The notes below the pieces were generated by a model that was not told where the DNA came from, made no database searches, and saw nothing but the letters and a program-made list of their open reading frames with translations. Below, piece by piece: positions 53,150 to 61,871 of a DNA stretch of 64,000 nucleotides. The position numbers were made by a program, and so were the translations under genes. Source of the stretch: Gordonia amicalis NBRC 100051 = JCM 11271 (GTDB lineage: Bacteria; Actinomycetota; Actinomycetes; Mycobacteriales; Mycobacteriaceae); assembly GCF_000332995.1 (NCBI RefSeq), contig NZ_BANS01000024.1, positions 1-64,000 of the forward strand, read 5' to 3'. Numbering within the stretch: position 1 is the stretch's first letter; the number at the start of each line of letters is the position of its first letter.

Positions 53150-54340
53150 ATGTCGAGCGAAGTCGCGATCGTCGGGTCGATCCTGCTGCTGATCATGGTT
53201 CTCGGCCTCGTCGTGCTGGTCCGGACGCGCCGCCAGGTCACCACACCCACCGAACGCGCGGTGCACATGGCGCTGCACACGGCGTCGCTGGCGGCGCGAT
53301 CGCTGCGCACCGGGCTCTCCGAGGACTCGGCGCGCGAAGCTCTCCCCCACCTGCGCACGCTGACCTCGGCAGAGGCCGTCGCCCTGTTCGACGACGAGCC
53401 GCGTCGTCTCGCCCACGACCCGGACGACGATGCGATCTGGGATGCCGACATGCTGCGCGAGGCCGCCCGTGCCGCCGCGTCGGCCACCGGCGATCAGCGT
53501 CGTGTCCTGGTGTCCGACCCGTGCGGCGCGGAGTCACCGGTGCGAGCCCTCATCGCGCAGCCACTCGTCGCCAGCGACGTCAACGTGGGTGTCCTCGTCG
53601 TCGCCACGACCCGTCGTCCGGGTCCGGGCATGCTCGGTGCCGTCGCCGAGGTTGCCCGCTACGTGTCGAGCCAGATCGAGTTGGCCGAGCTCGACGCGTC
53701 CCGCGCCCGCCTCGACCGGGCCGAGGTGCTCGCTCTTCGCGCGCAGATCAGCCCGCACTTCATCTACAACGCCCTCAACACGATCGCCTCGTTCGTCCGC
53801 ACCGACCCCGACCGCGCCCGTGAACTCGTGCTCGACTTCGCCGACTTCACCCGCTACTCGTTCCGCGCGAGCGGCGAATACACCGTCCTGGCAGACGAAC
53901 TGCGCAACATCGACCGCTACCTCACCCTCGAACGGGCCCGGTTCGGCAACTCACTCGACGTGAAACTTCATGTCGCGCCGGAGGTCCTGAACGTCGTCGT
54001 ACCGTTCCTCGCACTCCAGCCGCTGGTGGAGAACGCGGTCCGTCACGGACTCGCGTCGAAGGGCGGCGGCACCATCAAGATCACCGCGGCCGACGAGGGC
54101 ACCGACTGCGTCATCACCGTCGAGGACGACGGCGTCGGCATGGACCCCGAACTCCTGCGCAGCGGTGCGCTCGACGCGTTGGACCACAGCGAGGGCGCCC
54201 ATGTCGGGCTCACCAACGTCGATCACCGTCTCCGCGCCGCCTTCGGCAACGACTACGGACTGGTGGTCGAGACGGCCGTCGGCGCGGGCACCAAGGTGGG
54301 CATGCGGGTACCGAAGTTCCGGGCCGGCATCCGCGCCTAG
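53150..54340 (+). CDS. LytS/YehU-type sensor histidine kinase
   Basis: 396 residues. A single N-terminal membrane helix (I-V-G-S-I-L-L-L-I-M-V-L-G-L-V-V-L-V), a GAF-like region (about 30-170), and the kinase core with the phosphoacceptor His203 in Q-I-S-P-H-F-I-Y-N-A-L-N-T-I, the N-box L-V-E-N-A-V-R-H-G and D-D-G-V-G-M-D. With only one helix and a GAF-like domain it probably senses a cytoplasmic signal. Works with the LytTR regulator downstream to control the symporter genes, like BtsSR or YpdAB control of pyruvate uptake in E. coli (by analogy). Confidence 0.92.
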   Translation: MSSEVAIVGSILLLIMVLGLVVLVRTRRQVTTPTERAVHMALHTASLAARSLRTGLSEDSAREALPHLRTLTSAEAVALFDDEPRRLAHDPDDDAIWDADMLREAARAAASATGDQRRVLVSDPCGAESPVRALIAQPLVASDVNVGVLVVATTRRPGPGMLGAVAEVARYVSSQIELAELDASRARLDRAEVLALRAQISPHFIYNALNTIASFVRTDPDRARELVLDFADFTRYSFRASGEYTVLADELRNIDRYLTLERARFGNSLDVKLHVAPEVLNVVVPFLALQPLVENAVRHGLASKGGGTIKITAADEGTDCVITVEDDGVGMDPELLRSGALDALDHSEGAHVGLTNVDHRLRAAFGNDYGLVVETAVGAGTKVGMRVPKFRAGIRA

Positions 54341-54472
54341 CAGACCGTTCGCCGGTTCTCGAGCGAGTCGCCGCCAGACGTTGCAGGCGGTTCCGATCTG
54401 TGATGCGGACCACGCGGTACGATCCTCGTGTCCGTCGTCGGACGTCAGGCGCAGTCGGTCGGGAGGTGATGG

Positions 54473-55291
54473 ATGTCCGGGCTGGTGGTGCTCGCCGTCG
54501 ACGACGAATCCCCGGCTCTCGACGAACTCCGTTACCTCCTGGACCGGCAGGATGATGTCGCCGAGGTCCACACCGCGACGGATGCGACCGGCGCGCTCCG
54601 CGAACTCAACTCCCGCCGGGTCGACGCGATCTTCCTCGACATCAACATGCCGGGACTGTCGGGACTCGAACTCGCCGGCGTCCTCGCCAAGTACGCCCAG
54701 CCCCCGGTGATCGTGTTCGTCACCGCTCACGAGGACAAGGCGGTCGACGCCTTCGAGGTCGGCGCCATCGACTATCTGCTGAAACCGCTCCGCGAGGAAC
54801 GACTCGCCCAGGCGATCGCACGCGTCCGCGCCGGCCTCGACGCCCGTACGCAGCCCGCCGAGACGACTCCCACCCCCGCCACCCAGGGTGAGCCGCGCAC
54901 CGGCTCCGACGACGTGATCCCGGTCGAGATGAGTGGGGTGACCTCGCTGGTCCGGCGTGATTCGATCTCCTGGGTCGAGGCGGTCGGCGATTACGCCCGG
55001 CTCCACGCCGAGTCCGGCGCCCACCTGGTCCGAATCCCGCTGTCGACCCTCGAATCACGCTGGCAGGACAAGGGATTCGCACGTGTCCACCGTTCCTACC
55101 TGGTGGCCTTGCCCATGGTCACCGGACTGCGGAGCAGCGGCAGCGGCACACTCGTCAGCATCCGCGCGAACGGGGCATCGGAGGCGGTGGAACTGCCGGT
55201 CAGTCGTCGTCAAGTCCGCGACCTGAAGGACCGGCTCATCCGAGACCCGTTGCGCCAGTACCGCTCCCCCACCGGTCGCGGCGATGTCTGA
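54473..55291 (+). CDS. LytTR-type response regulator
   Basis: 272 residues. Receiver domain with Asp10-Asp11 and phospho-acceptor Asp56 (F-L-D-I-N-M-P-G), then Lys near 103 (L-L-K-P-L-R), a Pro/Thr linker and a LytTR DNA-binding domain (D-Y-A-R-L-H-A, F-A-R-V-H-R-S-Y-L-V). Binds short direct repeats in promoters; candidates are at 57581-57620. Start ATG 54473 after GGGAGGTG. Overlaps the small membrane protein gene at 55284 by eight bases. Confidence 0.93.
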   Translation: MSGLVVLAVDDESPALDELRYLLDRQDDVAEVHTATDATGALRELNSRRVDAIFLDINMPGLSGLELAGVLAKYAQPPVIVFVTAHEDKAVDAFEVGAIDYLLKPLREERLAQAIARVRAGLDARTQPAETTPTPATQGEPRTGSDDVIPVEMSGVTSLVRRDSISWVEAVGDYARLHAESGAHLVRIPLSTLESRWQDKGFARVHRSYLVALPMVTGLRSSGSGTLVSIRANGASEAVELPVSRRQVRDLKDRLIRDPLRQYRSPTGRGDV

Positions 55292-55673
55292 GAACCCTCC
55301 GCAGCGTGAACGGGTGGTCCTCGCGTCGCGGCGCGGCGCCCGGATGGTCCGCACCCGCGTGGAGGTCCAGGAGCAGACCGAGGTCGGCGACGCGCTGGTG
55401 CGCGGGCTGATGCGGGCTCAGCTCGGGCTGGCGTTGCGCCTCGGCGGGAGCCTCCTCGTCGTCGTGGTGGCGATCCCCCTCCTCGCCGTACTGTTCCCGA
55501 GCTTGGCCGAGACGACGATCTTCGGTATCCGGATCACCTGGATCGTGCTCGGACTCCTCGCCTATCCCGTGCTGTACCTGACCGGACTCCTGTACGTGCG
55601 ACTGGCCGAACACGCCGAACGCGACTTCATGAACCTCGTCGACGACGACCCCGGCGATCCGGGCGGGCCGTGA
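55284..55673 (+). CDS. Small two-helix membrane protein, DUF485-like
   Basis: 129 residues with two membrane helices and G-L-L-Y-V-R-L-A-E-H-A-E-R-D-F at the end of the second, like DUF485 partners of acetate symporters (compare 57629). It overlaps both neighbours (GATG with the regulator, GTGA with the symporter). Confidence 0.78.
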   Translation: MSENPPQRERVVLASRRGARMVRTRVEVQEQTEVGDALVRGLMRAQLGLALRLGGSLLVVVVAIPLLAVLFPSLAETTIFGIRITWIVLGLLAYPVLYLTGLLYVRLAEHAERDFMNLVDDDPGDPGGP

Positions 55674-57457
55674 CCGGCGTCGACGTGCTGACCGCGGTGG
55701 GACTGTTCGCCGCGGCGATCGCGACTATCGCGGTCGGGGCGTGGGGCGGCCGGCTCTCCCGGACCACCTCGGATTTCCTGGTGGCCTCACGCACCGTCGG
55801 CCCACGCTGGAACGCCGCTGCCGTATCGGGTGAATACCTCTCGGCGGCATCGTTTCTCGGTGTGGCCGGTCTCGTCGCGAAGTACGGGGCCGACGCGCTG
55901 TGGTACCCCGTGGGTTTCACCGCCGGATACCTCGGACTTTTGCTGTTCGTCGCTGCACCGTTGCGTCGTTCCGGCGCCTACACCGTGCCCGACTTCGCCG
56001 AGTTCCGGCTCTCCTCCACCACCGTGCGCAAGACCGCGATGGTGGTCGTGGTCGTCGTCTGCGTGCTGTACCTCATCCCCCAGTTCCAGGGCGCGGGACT
56101 CACTCTCAACATCCTGCTCGGCGCGCCGGTGTGGACCGGCGCGGTCGGCGTCGGGCTCATCGTGATCGTGAACGTCGTCGGTGGCGGGATGCGATCGATC
56201 ACCTTCGTGCAGGCATTCCAGTACTGGCTCAAGCTGACCGCGATCGCGATCCCCGCCCTGGTGCTCATCGGGGTATTCGCCAATGATCCGGCACGCGTGG
56301 GTGAGCCCGCGCCACCCCGGGTCACGACCGCCACCACCGTCGACGTCACGACCGACGTGTCGGTCACCGTCGCCGAGACCAAAGGCGTGCGCGTCACCGG
56401 CACACTCGACGGCGCTCCCGTGGTCGACGCGCCGATCCCGGCCCCGGGCGGTCACGTCATCTCCGCCGGCTCGGTGATCGAACTCGATGCCGGGGCGGCC
56501 ACCCCGGTGGTCGCGGGCGCCCCGGTGCACGGCGACGATTGGGTCACCCCCGGCGGTGGTTTCGGCGACCGCCATCCACTGTTCCAGGTGCTGTCTCTGA
56601 TCCTCGCGACCTTCCTCGGCGTGATGGGTCTGCCGCACGTGCTGGTGCGCTTCTACACCAACCCGGACGGCCGCACGGCCCGCCGAACGGCGCTCGCGGC
56701 GATCGCCCTGCTGTCGCTGTTCTATCTGTTCCCCGTCCTGCTCGGGGTGTTCGCGCGCCTCTATGTACCCGAACTGCTGATCACCGGCACCTCCGACGCC
56801 GCGGTCCTGCTCCTTCCGAGCGCGGCGGTCGGCGGTCTGGCCGGACAGATCCTCGCGGCCCTGGTGGCAGCCGGCGCCATCGCAGCCTTCCTCGCCACGT
56901 CGTCGGGCCTGTTGGTGTCCGTGGCCGGCGCGCTGGCGACTGACGTCCTCCGCGGACGCGTCCGCGACTTCCGCATCGCAGCGGTCATCGGCGGGGCGAT
57001 CCCGATCGCCCTCTCGCTGGCGGCGGGATCCCTCGAACTGTCCCGGACCGTCGGGCTGGTGTTCGCGGTCGCGGCGTCGACGCTGTGTCCGTTGCTCGTG
57101 CTGGGGATCTGGTGGCGAGGTCTCACCGCAACCGGTGCGATCGCCGGTCTGGTCGTCGGCGGGTTGTCGTCGGGTTCGGCGGCGTCGCTCGCCATCGCCG
57201 GGGTGATCGACGACGACGTCCTCGGCGGATGGGCGGCCGCGCTGGCCGGTTATCCGGGCGCGGTCACCGTGCCGCTCGCTTTCGGCACGATGGTGCTGGT
57301 CAGCCTCGCCACCCGACGACGGCTGCCCGGCGACCTCGCCCGGACGTTCGCACGCATGCACGTTCCCGAACGCGTCGGGATGGGCGTGGACCGTCTACCC
57401 GGTCGGACCGTCGACACGCCTCCCGCCGATCGGCAGACGGACCGACGCGACGTCTGA
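55670..57457 (+). CDS. Sodium/solute symporter (SSS family)
   Basis: 595 residues, about 13 helices, with R-T-V-G-P-R-W-N-A-A-A-V-S-G-E-Y-L-S-A-A-S-F-L-G and L-A-T-F-L-G-V-M-G-L-P-H-V-L-V-R-F-Y-T-N near the family positions. Between helices near 205-300 lies an outside loop of about 95 residues with beta-strand-like repeats (T-T-A-T-T-V-D-V-T-T-D-V), longer than in ActP. Probably takes up a short organic acid with sodium. First of two symporters behind the two-component system. Confidence 0.9.
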   Translation: MTGVDVLTAVGLFAAAIATIAVGAWGGRLSRTTSDFLVASRTVGPRWNAAAVSGEYLSAASFLGVAGLVAKYGADALWYPVGFTAGYLGLLLFVAAPLRRSGAYTVPDFAEFRLSSTTVRKTAMVVVVVVCVLYLIPQFQGAGLTLNILLGAPVWTGAVGVGLIVIVNVVGGGMRSITFVQAFQYWLKLTAIAIPALVLIGVFANDPARVGEPAPPRVTTATTVDVTTDVSVTVAETKGVRVTGTLDGAPVVDAPIPAPGGHVISAGSVIELDAGAATPVVAGAPVHGDDWVTPGGGFGDRHPLFQVLSLILATFLGVMGLPHVLVRFYTNPDGRTARRTALAAIALLSLFYLFPVLLGVFARLYVPELLITGTSDAAVLLLPSAAVGGLAGQILAALVAAGAIAAFLATSSGLLVSVAGALATDVLRGRVRDFRIAAVIGGAIPIALSLAAGSLELSRTVGLVFAVAASTLCPLLVLGIWWRGLTATGAIAGLVVGGLSSGSAASLAIAGVIDDDVLGGWAAALAGYPGAVTVPLAFGTMVLVSLATRRRLPGDLARTFARMHVPERVGMGVDRLPGRTVDTPPADRQTDRRDV

Positions 57458-57580
57458 CCGTTCACCGTTCGTCGGATCCGATCGACCGTCCGTCGCACAG
57501 ACGACGACCTTCGGCGTGTGACCCACGACACCCGATTGCGGTGTGATCTGGGCCTCAATCAGGCTGTTCCCCGAAGAGCC

Positions 57581-57620
57581 ATCACCGTGGGGCTCCACCA
57601 CCGTGGCCCCATCACCTTGG
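57581..57620 (+). repeat. Three 10-bp direct repeats before the DUF485/actP genes
   Basis: ATCACCGTGG (57581), ACCACCGTGG (57597) and ATCACCTTGG (57611). Spaced 16 and 14 bases, ending just before the ribosome site of 57629. Candidate LytTR sites or a leader structure. Confidence 0.4.
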
Positions 57621-57628
57621 AGGACAGT

Positions 57629-57988
57629 GTGTCGAACATCGACCAACCAGCAGCGGCACCACCGCATGCGCCGACGGGCGAGCAGTTCATCGAGATGCAG
57701 AACAGCCCTCAGTTCCAGGAACTGAAGGCACGGCTGCGCAAGTTCATCTTCCCGATGACCGCGTTCTTCCTGATCTGGTACGCGGTCTACGTGCTCCTCG
57801 GCGCCTTCGCGCATGACTTCATGTCGATCCAGGTCTGGGGCAACATCAATGTCGGCCTGATCCTCGGCCTGCTGCAGTTCGTGACCACGTTCGTCATCAC
57901 CGGCCTGTACGTGCGCTTCGCGAACCGCGAACTCGACCCGCGCGCCGAGGCCATCCGCAACGAGATGGAAGGCGGACCGTCGCTGTGA
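57629..57988 (+). CDS. DUF485 membrane protein
   Basis: 119 residues, two helices (F-P-M-T-A-F-F-L-I-W-Y-A-V-Y-V-L and L-G-L-L-Q-F-V-T-T-F-V-I-T-G-L-Y) with the DUF485 ending Y-V-R-F-A-N-R-E-L-D-P. GGAGG five bases before GTG 57629. It overlaps the symporter gene by GTGA; the pair matches C. glutamicum cg0952-mctC. Confidence 0.92.
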   Translation: MSNIDQPAAAPPHAPTGEQFIEMQNSPQFQELKARLRKFIFPMTAFFLIWYAVYVLLGAFAHDFMSIQVWGNINVGLILGLLQFVTTFVITGLYVRFANRELDPRAEAIRNEMEGGPSL

Positions 57989-59628
57989 ACACCTCCGTAC
58001 ACACCACCACGCTCGCCGCCACCGTCGGCAGTCCGGCCGCCAACATCGCGATCTTCGCCGCGTTCGTGGCGATCACGATGTACATCGTCATCCGGGCGAG
58101 CAAGAACAACAACTCCGCCGCGGACTTCTTCACCGGCGGCCGTGGCTTCTCCGGACCGCAGAACGGGATCGCCATCGCCGGCGACTACCTGTCGGCCGCC
58201 AGCTTCCTTGGTATCGCCGGTGCCATCGCGGTCTACGGCTACGACGGCTTCCTCTACTCCATCGGCTTCCTCGTCGCCTGGCTGGTGGCTCTGCTGCTCG
58301 TCGCCGAATTGCTGCGCAACACCGGCAAGTTCACCATGGCCGACGTCCTCAGTTTCCGCCTGAAGCAGCGGCCGGTCCGTCTCGCGGCGGCCATCTCGAC
58401 CTTGGCGGTCTCGCTGTTCTACCTGCTCGCCCAGATGGCCGGTGCCGGTGGCCTCGTCGCCCTGCTCCTCGACATCGAGGGCCGCGTGGGCCAGTCGATC
58501 GTGATCGCCGTGGTCGGGGCGCTGATGATCGTCTACGTCCTCATCGGCGGCATGAAGGGCACCACCTGGGTGCAGATCATCAAGGCGGTACTGCTCATCA
58601 GCGGTGCGGCGATCATGACCTTCATCGTCCTCGCCAAATTCGGCATGAACCTGTCCTCGATCCTCGGCTCGGCCCAGGACGCCATCTCCGGCTCGGCGAG
58701 CGAAAAGGTGGCCGCCCGTGACGTTCTCGCGCCCGGCGCCCAGTACGGCGGTTCGCTGGAATCGAAGATCAACTTCCTGTCGCTGGCCATCGCGCTGGTC
58801 CTCGGCACCGCGGGCCTGCCGCACGTGCTGATGCGTTTCTACACCGTGCCGACCGCGAAAGAGGCTCGTAAGTCGGTGGTCTGGGCGATCGCGCTCATCG
58901 GCGCCTTCTACCTGTTCACCTTGGTCCTGGGTTACGGCGCAGCCGCTCTGGTCGGTCCGGACAAGATCCTCGCCGCCGCCGGCGGACAGAATGCGGCGGC
59001 ACCGCTGCTGGCGTTCGAGATCGGCGGCGTGGTGCTGCTCGGCATCATCTCGGCGGTCGCCTTCGCCACGATCCTCGCCGTCGTCGCCGGTCTGGCGATC
59101 ACCGCGTCGGCGTCCTTCGCCCACGACATCTACGCGTCGGTCATCAAGCGCAACAGGGTGAGTGAGGACGACCAGGTCCGCGTCTCGCGCTACACCGTCG
59201 TCGTGCTCGGCATCCTCGGCATCGTCCTGGGCATCCTGGCCAACGGTCAGAACATCGCCTTCCTCGTGGCACTGGCCTTCGCCATCGCCGCGGCGGCGAA
59301 CCTGCCGACGATCGTGTACTCGCTCTACTGGAAGCGGTTCAACACCCGCGGCGCCCTGTGGAGCATGTACGGCGGCCTGATCTCCACGATCGTGCTGATC
59401 GTCTTCTCGCCGGCCGTCTCCGGTTCGTCGACCGCGATGATCCCCGGCGCCGACTTCGCCTGGTTCCCGCTGGCCAACCCCGGCATCGTCTCGATCCCGC
59501 TCGCCTTCGTCCTCGGCATCATCGGCACGCTGACCAGCCCGGCGGACACCGGCACCCCCGAGCGCAATGCGGAGATGGAGGTTCGCTCGCTCACCGGCAT
59601 CGGCGCGGAGAAGGCAGTGCAGCACTAG
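57985..59628 (+). CDS. Cation/acetate (monocarboxylate) symporter
   Basis: 547 residues with 13 helices of the SSS family, R-G-F-S-G-P-Q-N-G-I-A-I-A-G-D-Y-L-S-A-A-S-F-L-G near 52-75 and G-T-A-G-L-P-H-V-L-M-R-F-Y-T-V near 274. Closest in plan to ActP and to MctC, which import acetate, propionate and pyruvate. With aceA and ramB in the same window it suits growth on such acids. GTG 57985 overlaps DUF485. Confidence 0.93.
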   Translation: MNTSVHTTTLAATVGSPAANIAIFAAFVAITMYIVIRASKNNNSAADFFTGGRGFSGPQNGIAIAGDYLSAASFLGIAGAIAVYGYDGFLYSIGFLVAWLVALLLVAELLRNTGKFTMADVLSFRLKQRPVRLAAAISTLAVSLFYLLAQMAGAGGLVALLLDIEGRVGQSIVIAVVGALMIVYVLIGGMKGTTWVQIIKAVLLISGAAIMTFIVLAKFGMNLSSILGSAQDAISGSASEKVAARDVLAPGAQYGGSLESKINFLSLAIALVLGTAGLPHVLMRFYTVPTAKEARKSVVWAIALIGAFYLFTLVLGYGAAALVGPDKILAAAGGQNAAAPLLAFEIGGVVLLGIISAVAFATILAVVAGLAITASASFAHDIYASVIKRNRVSEDDQVRVSRYTVVVLGILGIVLGILANGQNIAFLVALAFAIAAAANLPTIVYSLYWKRFNTRGALWSMYGGLISTIVLIVFSPAVSGSSTAMIPGADFAWFPLANPGIVSIPLAFVLGIIGTLTSPADTGTPERNAEMEVRSLTGIGAEKAVQH

Positions 59629-59640
59629 CCTTTCCGGCAG

Positions 59641-59704
59641 ACCCACCCCTTTTCGGCAGAATCACCACCCTTCCAGGTGGTGATTTTGCCGATTAGGGGT
59701 GGGT
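59641..59704. terminator. Nested bidirectional terminator
   Basis: Inner stem AATCACCACC (59660-59669) with GGTGGTGATT (59676-59685), outer stem ACCCACCCC (59641-59649) with GGGGTGGGT (59696-59704), joined by TTTTCGGC/TTTTGCCG arms. Between the convergent symporter and amidase genes. Confidence 0.9.
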
Positions 59705-59730
59705 TTGTCAGCGGAGGGCGATACCGACGC

Positions 59731-61143
59731 TCAGGCGTCCTGAATCCGCGCGAACGGGCGGGCCGCCTCGAGCTCGAACGCCAACTCCAACAGCGTGCGC
59801 TCATCGCCGAGGTCGGCCGAGAACTGGATTCCGACCGGCAGCCCCGACGTCGACTGCCCCAGCGGCAGACTGATGGCCGGGGTTCCCGACGTGTTGTTGG
59901 CGGGCGTGAACGCGACGTACCGGGTCAGACGATCCATCGCCTCGGCGAAATCGACACCCGGGTCGAGGTATCCGATCTCCGGAGGTAGGTGCGCGAGAGT
60001 CGGCGACAAGATCACGTCGAACTGGTCGTGCAGCGAGCGGAAAGCGGCCGTGGAGCGACGGAGTCCGCGGATCGACGACGGCATGCGATAGAAGTGGCGC
60101 AGCGCGTTCCGCGACAGGCCGCGCGTGAACGTGTCCAGCTTCTTGCGGTCGAACCCCTTGTCGTGCAGTCGCTTACCGGTACGGTCCAGCGCGAACGCCA
60201 ACAGCGACCAGTAGTCGATGAACTGCCGGATGTAGGCGCGATCGACGGGCAACGGCACCATTTCCGTTCGGTGACCGAGGGATTCGACGAGCTCGGCGAC
60301 ATCGGTGACGCACCGTTGGGTGTCGCGATCGAGCAGCTGGCCGGTGATCGGTTCGGTGATCAGTGCGATCCGCAGACGCTTGGTACCGGGTCCCTCGACG
60401 AGACCCACCGGCGGCAGGCCGGGCGCGGGACGGAAACCCTGGGAGTCGTCGAGGAAGCGGGCGGTGTCGCGCACCGAACGGCTCACGATCCCGTTGCACA
60501 CGAGATCGATCGGGGCGTCCTCGGCCTGTTTCGCCGGCGCGGTGCGACCCCGAGTCGGTTTGAGACCGACCAGACCGCATGCGGCAGCGGGGATTCGGAT
60601 CGAACCGCCACCGTCGTTGGCATGCGCGATCGGCAGGGCACCCGCGGCCACGAGCGCAGCGGACCCACCCGACGAGCCGCCGGCGGAGTGGTCGGTGTCC
60701 CACGGATTGCGCGTCGGCTCGCGGTCGACATACTCCGTCGTGGCGGTCAGCCCGAAGGCCGGCATGTTCGACGCGCCGACGAAGTTGACGCCCGTCGCCA
60801 GGAACTGGTTGGTGAAGGCCTCGTTCGCCACGGCCGGGTTCGGAGCGACCGCCGCCGACCCATGACACGTGGGGAGACCCGCGAAGTCGGTGTTGTTCTT
60901 GATGATCGACGGCACGCCGCCGAACGACCCGAGCGGGAAGTCGTTGTCGACGGCACGCTTCCGGGCCCGTTCGCGGTCGTCGAAGGCGATCGCGTTCAGC
61001 TGCGGATTGACCGCGTCGATCCTGGCGAGGGCCGCTTCGACCGCCTCGGCTGCCGAGATCTCCCGGGAGGCGATTGCCGCGGCGATGCCGACCGCGTCCA
61101 GATCACCGAGCGCGTCGTCTCGGAACGCGTGAACCTTCTTCAT
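59731..61143 (-). CDS. Amidase signature family hydrolase
   Basis: 470 residues with the Ser-cisSer-Lys triad: Lys82 in S-I-I-K-N-N, Ser157 in A-G-G-S-S-G-G-S and nucleophile Ser181 in G-G-G-S-I-R-I-P. Hydrolyses amides; GatA-like architecture, but no gatB/C are nearby, so it is a catabolic amidase. Its ATG overlaps the TetR stop, so both share a transcript. Confidence 0.93.
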   Translation of the reverse strand: MKKVHAFRDDALGDLDAVGIAAAIASREISAAEAVEAALARIDAVNPQLNAIAFDDRERARKRAVDNDFPLGSFGGVPSIIKNNTDFAGLPTCHGSAAVAPNPAVANEAFTNQFLATGVNFVGASNMPAFGLTATTEYVDREPTRNPWDTDHSAGGSSGGSAALVAAGALPIAHANDGGGSIRIPAAACGLVGLKPTRGRTAPAKQAEDAPIDLVCNGIVSRSVRDTARFLDDSQGFRPAPGLPPVGLVEGPGTKRLRIALITEPITGQLLDRDTQRCVTDVAELVESLGHRTEMVPLPVDRAYIRQFIDYWSLLAFALDRTGKRLHDKGFDRKKLDTFTRGLSRNALRHFYRMPSSIRGLRRSTAAFRSLHDQFDVILSPTLAHLPPEIGYLDPGVDFAEAMDRLTRYVAFTPANNTSGTPAISLPLGQSTSGLPVGIQFSADLGDERTLLELAFELEAARPFARIQDA

Positions 61144-61781
61144 GCCCGGACCCTATCGCCCGGAAGCGGGTCTCCGGGGCGGCTGGAGAACATCGAGACG
61201 ACATCGTCGATCAACTCGGCGACATACGCATCGTCGACGGCCAGGCCGAACACCGCGTGGTGGTAGAGCGGCGCGATCACGTGGTCGAGCAGCTGCCGCA
61301 CCGATGGCGCCGACTCGCCACGCGCGCGGGCCCGCGCGATCATCTCCTCCGCCTGCTCACGGCGGATCTCCCAGCACGGGCACACCTCGACGACGTCGTC
61401 GCGGGCCGCGACCATCGCCCGCAGGTACGCCCGGCGCTTGGGTCGGCCGATGTCGGCGGCTATGACGCGCGCCCACTCCGCGACGTCCTCGCGCAGCACC
61501 CCGGTGTCGGGAAGCGGTTCGCCCTGCGTCAGGGCGGCGACCGCCACCTCACCCAGGAGCACGTCGATCGACCCCCACCTGCGGTAGATGCTGGTCGGGT
61601 TGACCCCGGCGAGGTCGGCGACCTCGGGAATGGTCATCGTGTCGCGTTGTCCGGCGCCGACGAGCTGGCCGACCGCGGCATAGACCGCCGACTGCACCCG
61701 CGCACTCCGGCCACCGGGCCGCCTCGCGCGCGGCGCCGCATCCGCGGAGTCCGACTGCGACGTTGCGCTTCCCATAGCCAT
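61140..61781 (-). CDS. TetR-family regulator
   Basis: 213 residues. Helix-turn-helix M-T-I-P-E-V-A-D-L-A-G-V-N-P-T-S-I-Y-R-R-W near 49-69, which recognises the W-R type of the AcrR group, and a C-x-C pair (C-P-C-W) near 134. Divergent from the MFS transporter; two palindromic sites lie between. Confidence 0.9.
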   Translation of the reverse strand: MAMGSATSQSDSADAAPRARRPGGRSARVQSAVYAAVGQLVGAGQRDTMTIPEVADLAGVNPTSIYRRWGSIDVLLGEVAVAALTQGEPLPDTGVLREDVAEWARVIAADIGRPKRRAYLRAMVAARDDVVEVCPCWEIRREQAEEMIARARARGESAPSVRQLLDHVIAPLYHHAVFGLAVDDAYVAELIDDVVSMFSSRPGDPLPGDRVRA

Positions 61782-61793
61782 GCGACCATTATT

Positions 61794-61807
61794 GCAAATC
61801 GAATTGC
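61794..61807. promoter_or_regulatory. Inverted repeat near the TetR start
   Basis: GCAA-N6-TTGC (GCAAATCGAATTGC), 12 bases from the TetR start codon. Shares the GCAA/TTGC character of the larger site at 61838. Confidence 0.4.
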
Positions 61808-61837
61808 TTTTGGAAGCGATCCCTGCCTATCGTCGTG

Positions 61838-61863
61838 CTTAATGCAACTGCGTTTGCGTTAAG
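61838..61863. promoter_or_regulatory. 26-bp palindrome before the MFS gene
   Basis: Arms CTTAATGCAACTG and CGTTTGCGTTAAG match at 10 of 13 pairs. Ends eight bases before the MFS start, overlapping its ribosome site; a probable operator of the divergent TetR. Confidence 0.6.
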
Positions 61864-61871
61864 GAGACGAG

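Noticed and set aside
55787..57361. 524-codon open frame opposite the symporter
   Set aside because: Extreme Asp/Gln/Arg/His composition typical of antisense shadows of membrane proteins.
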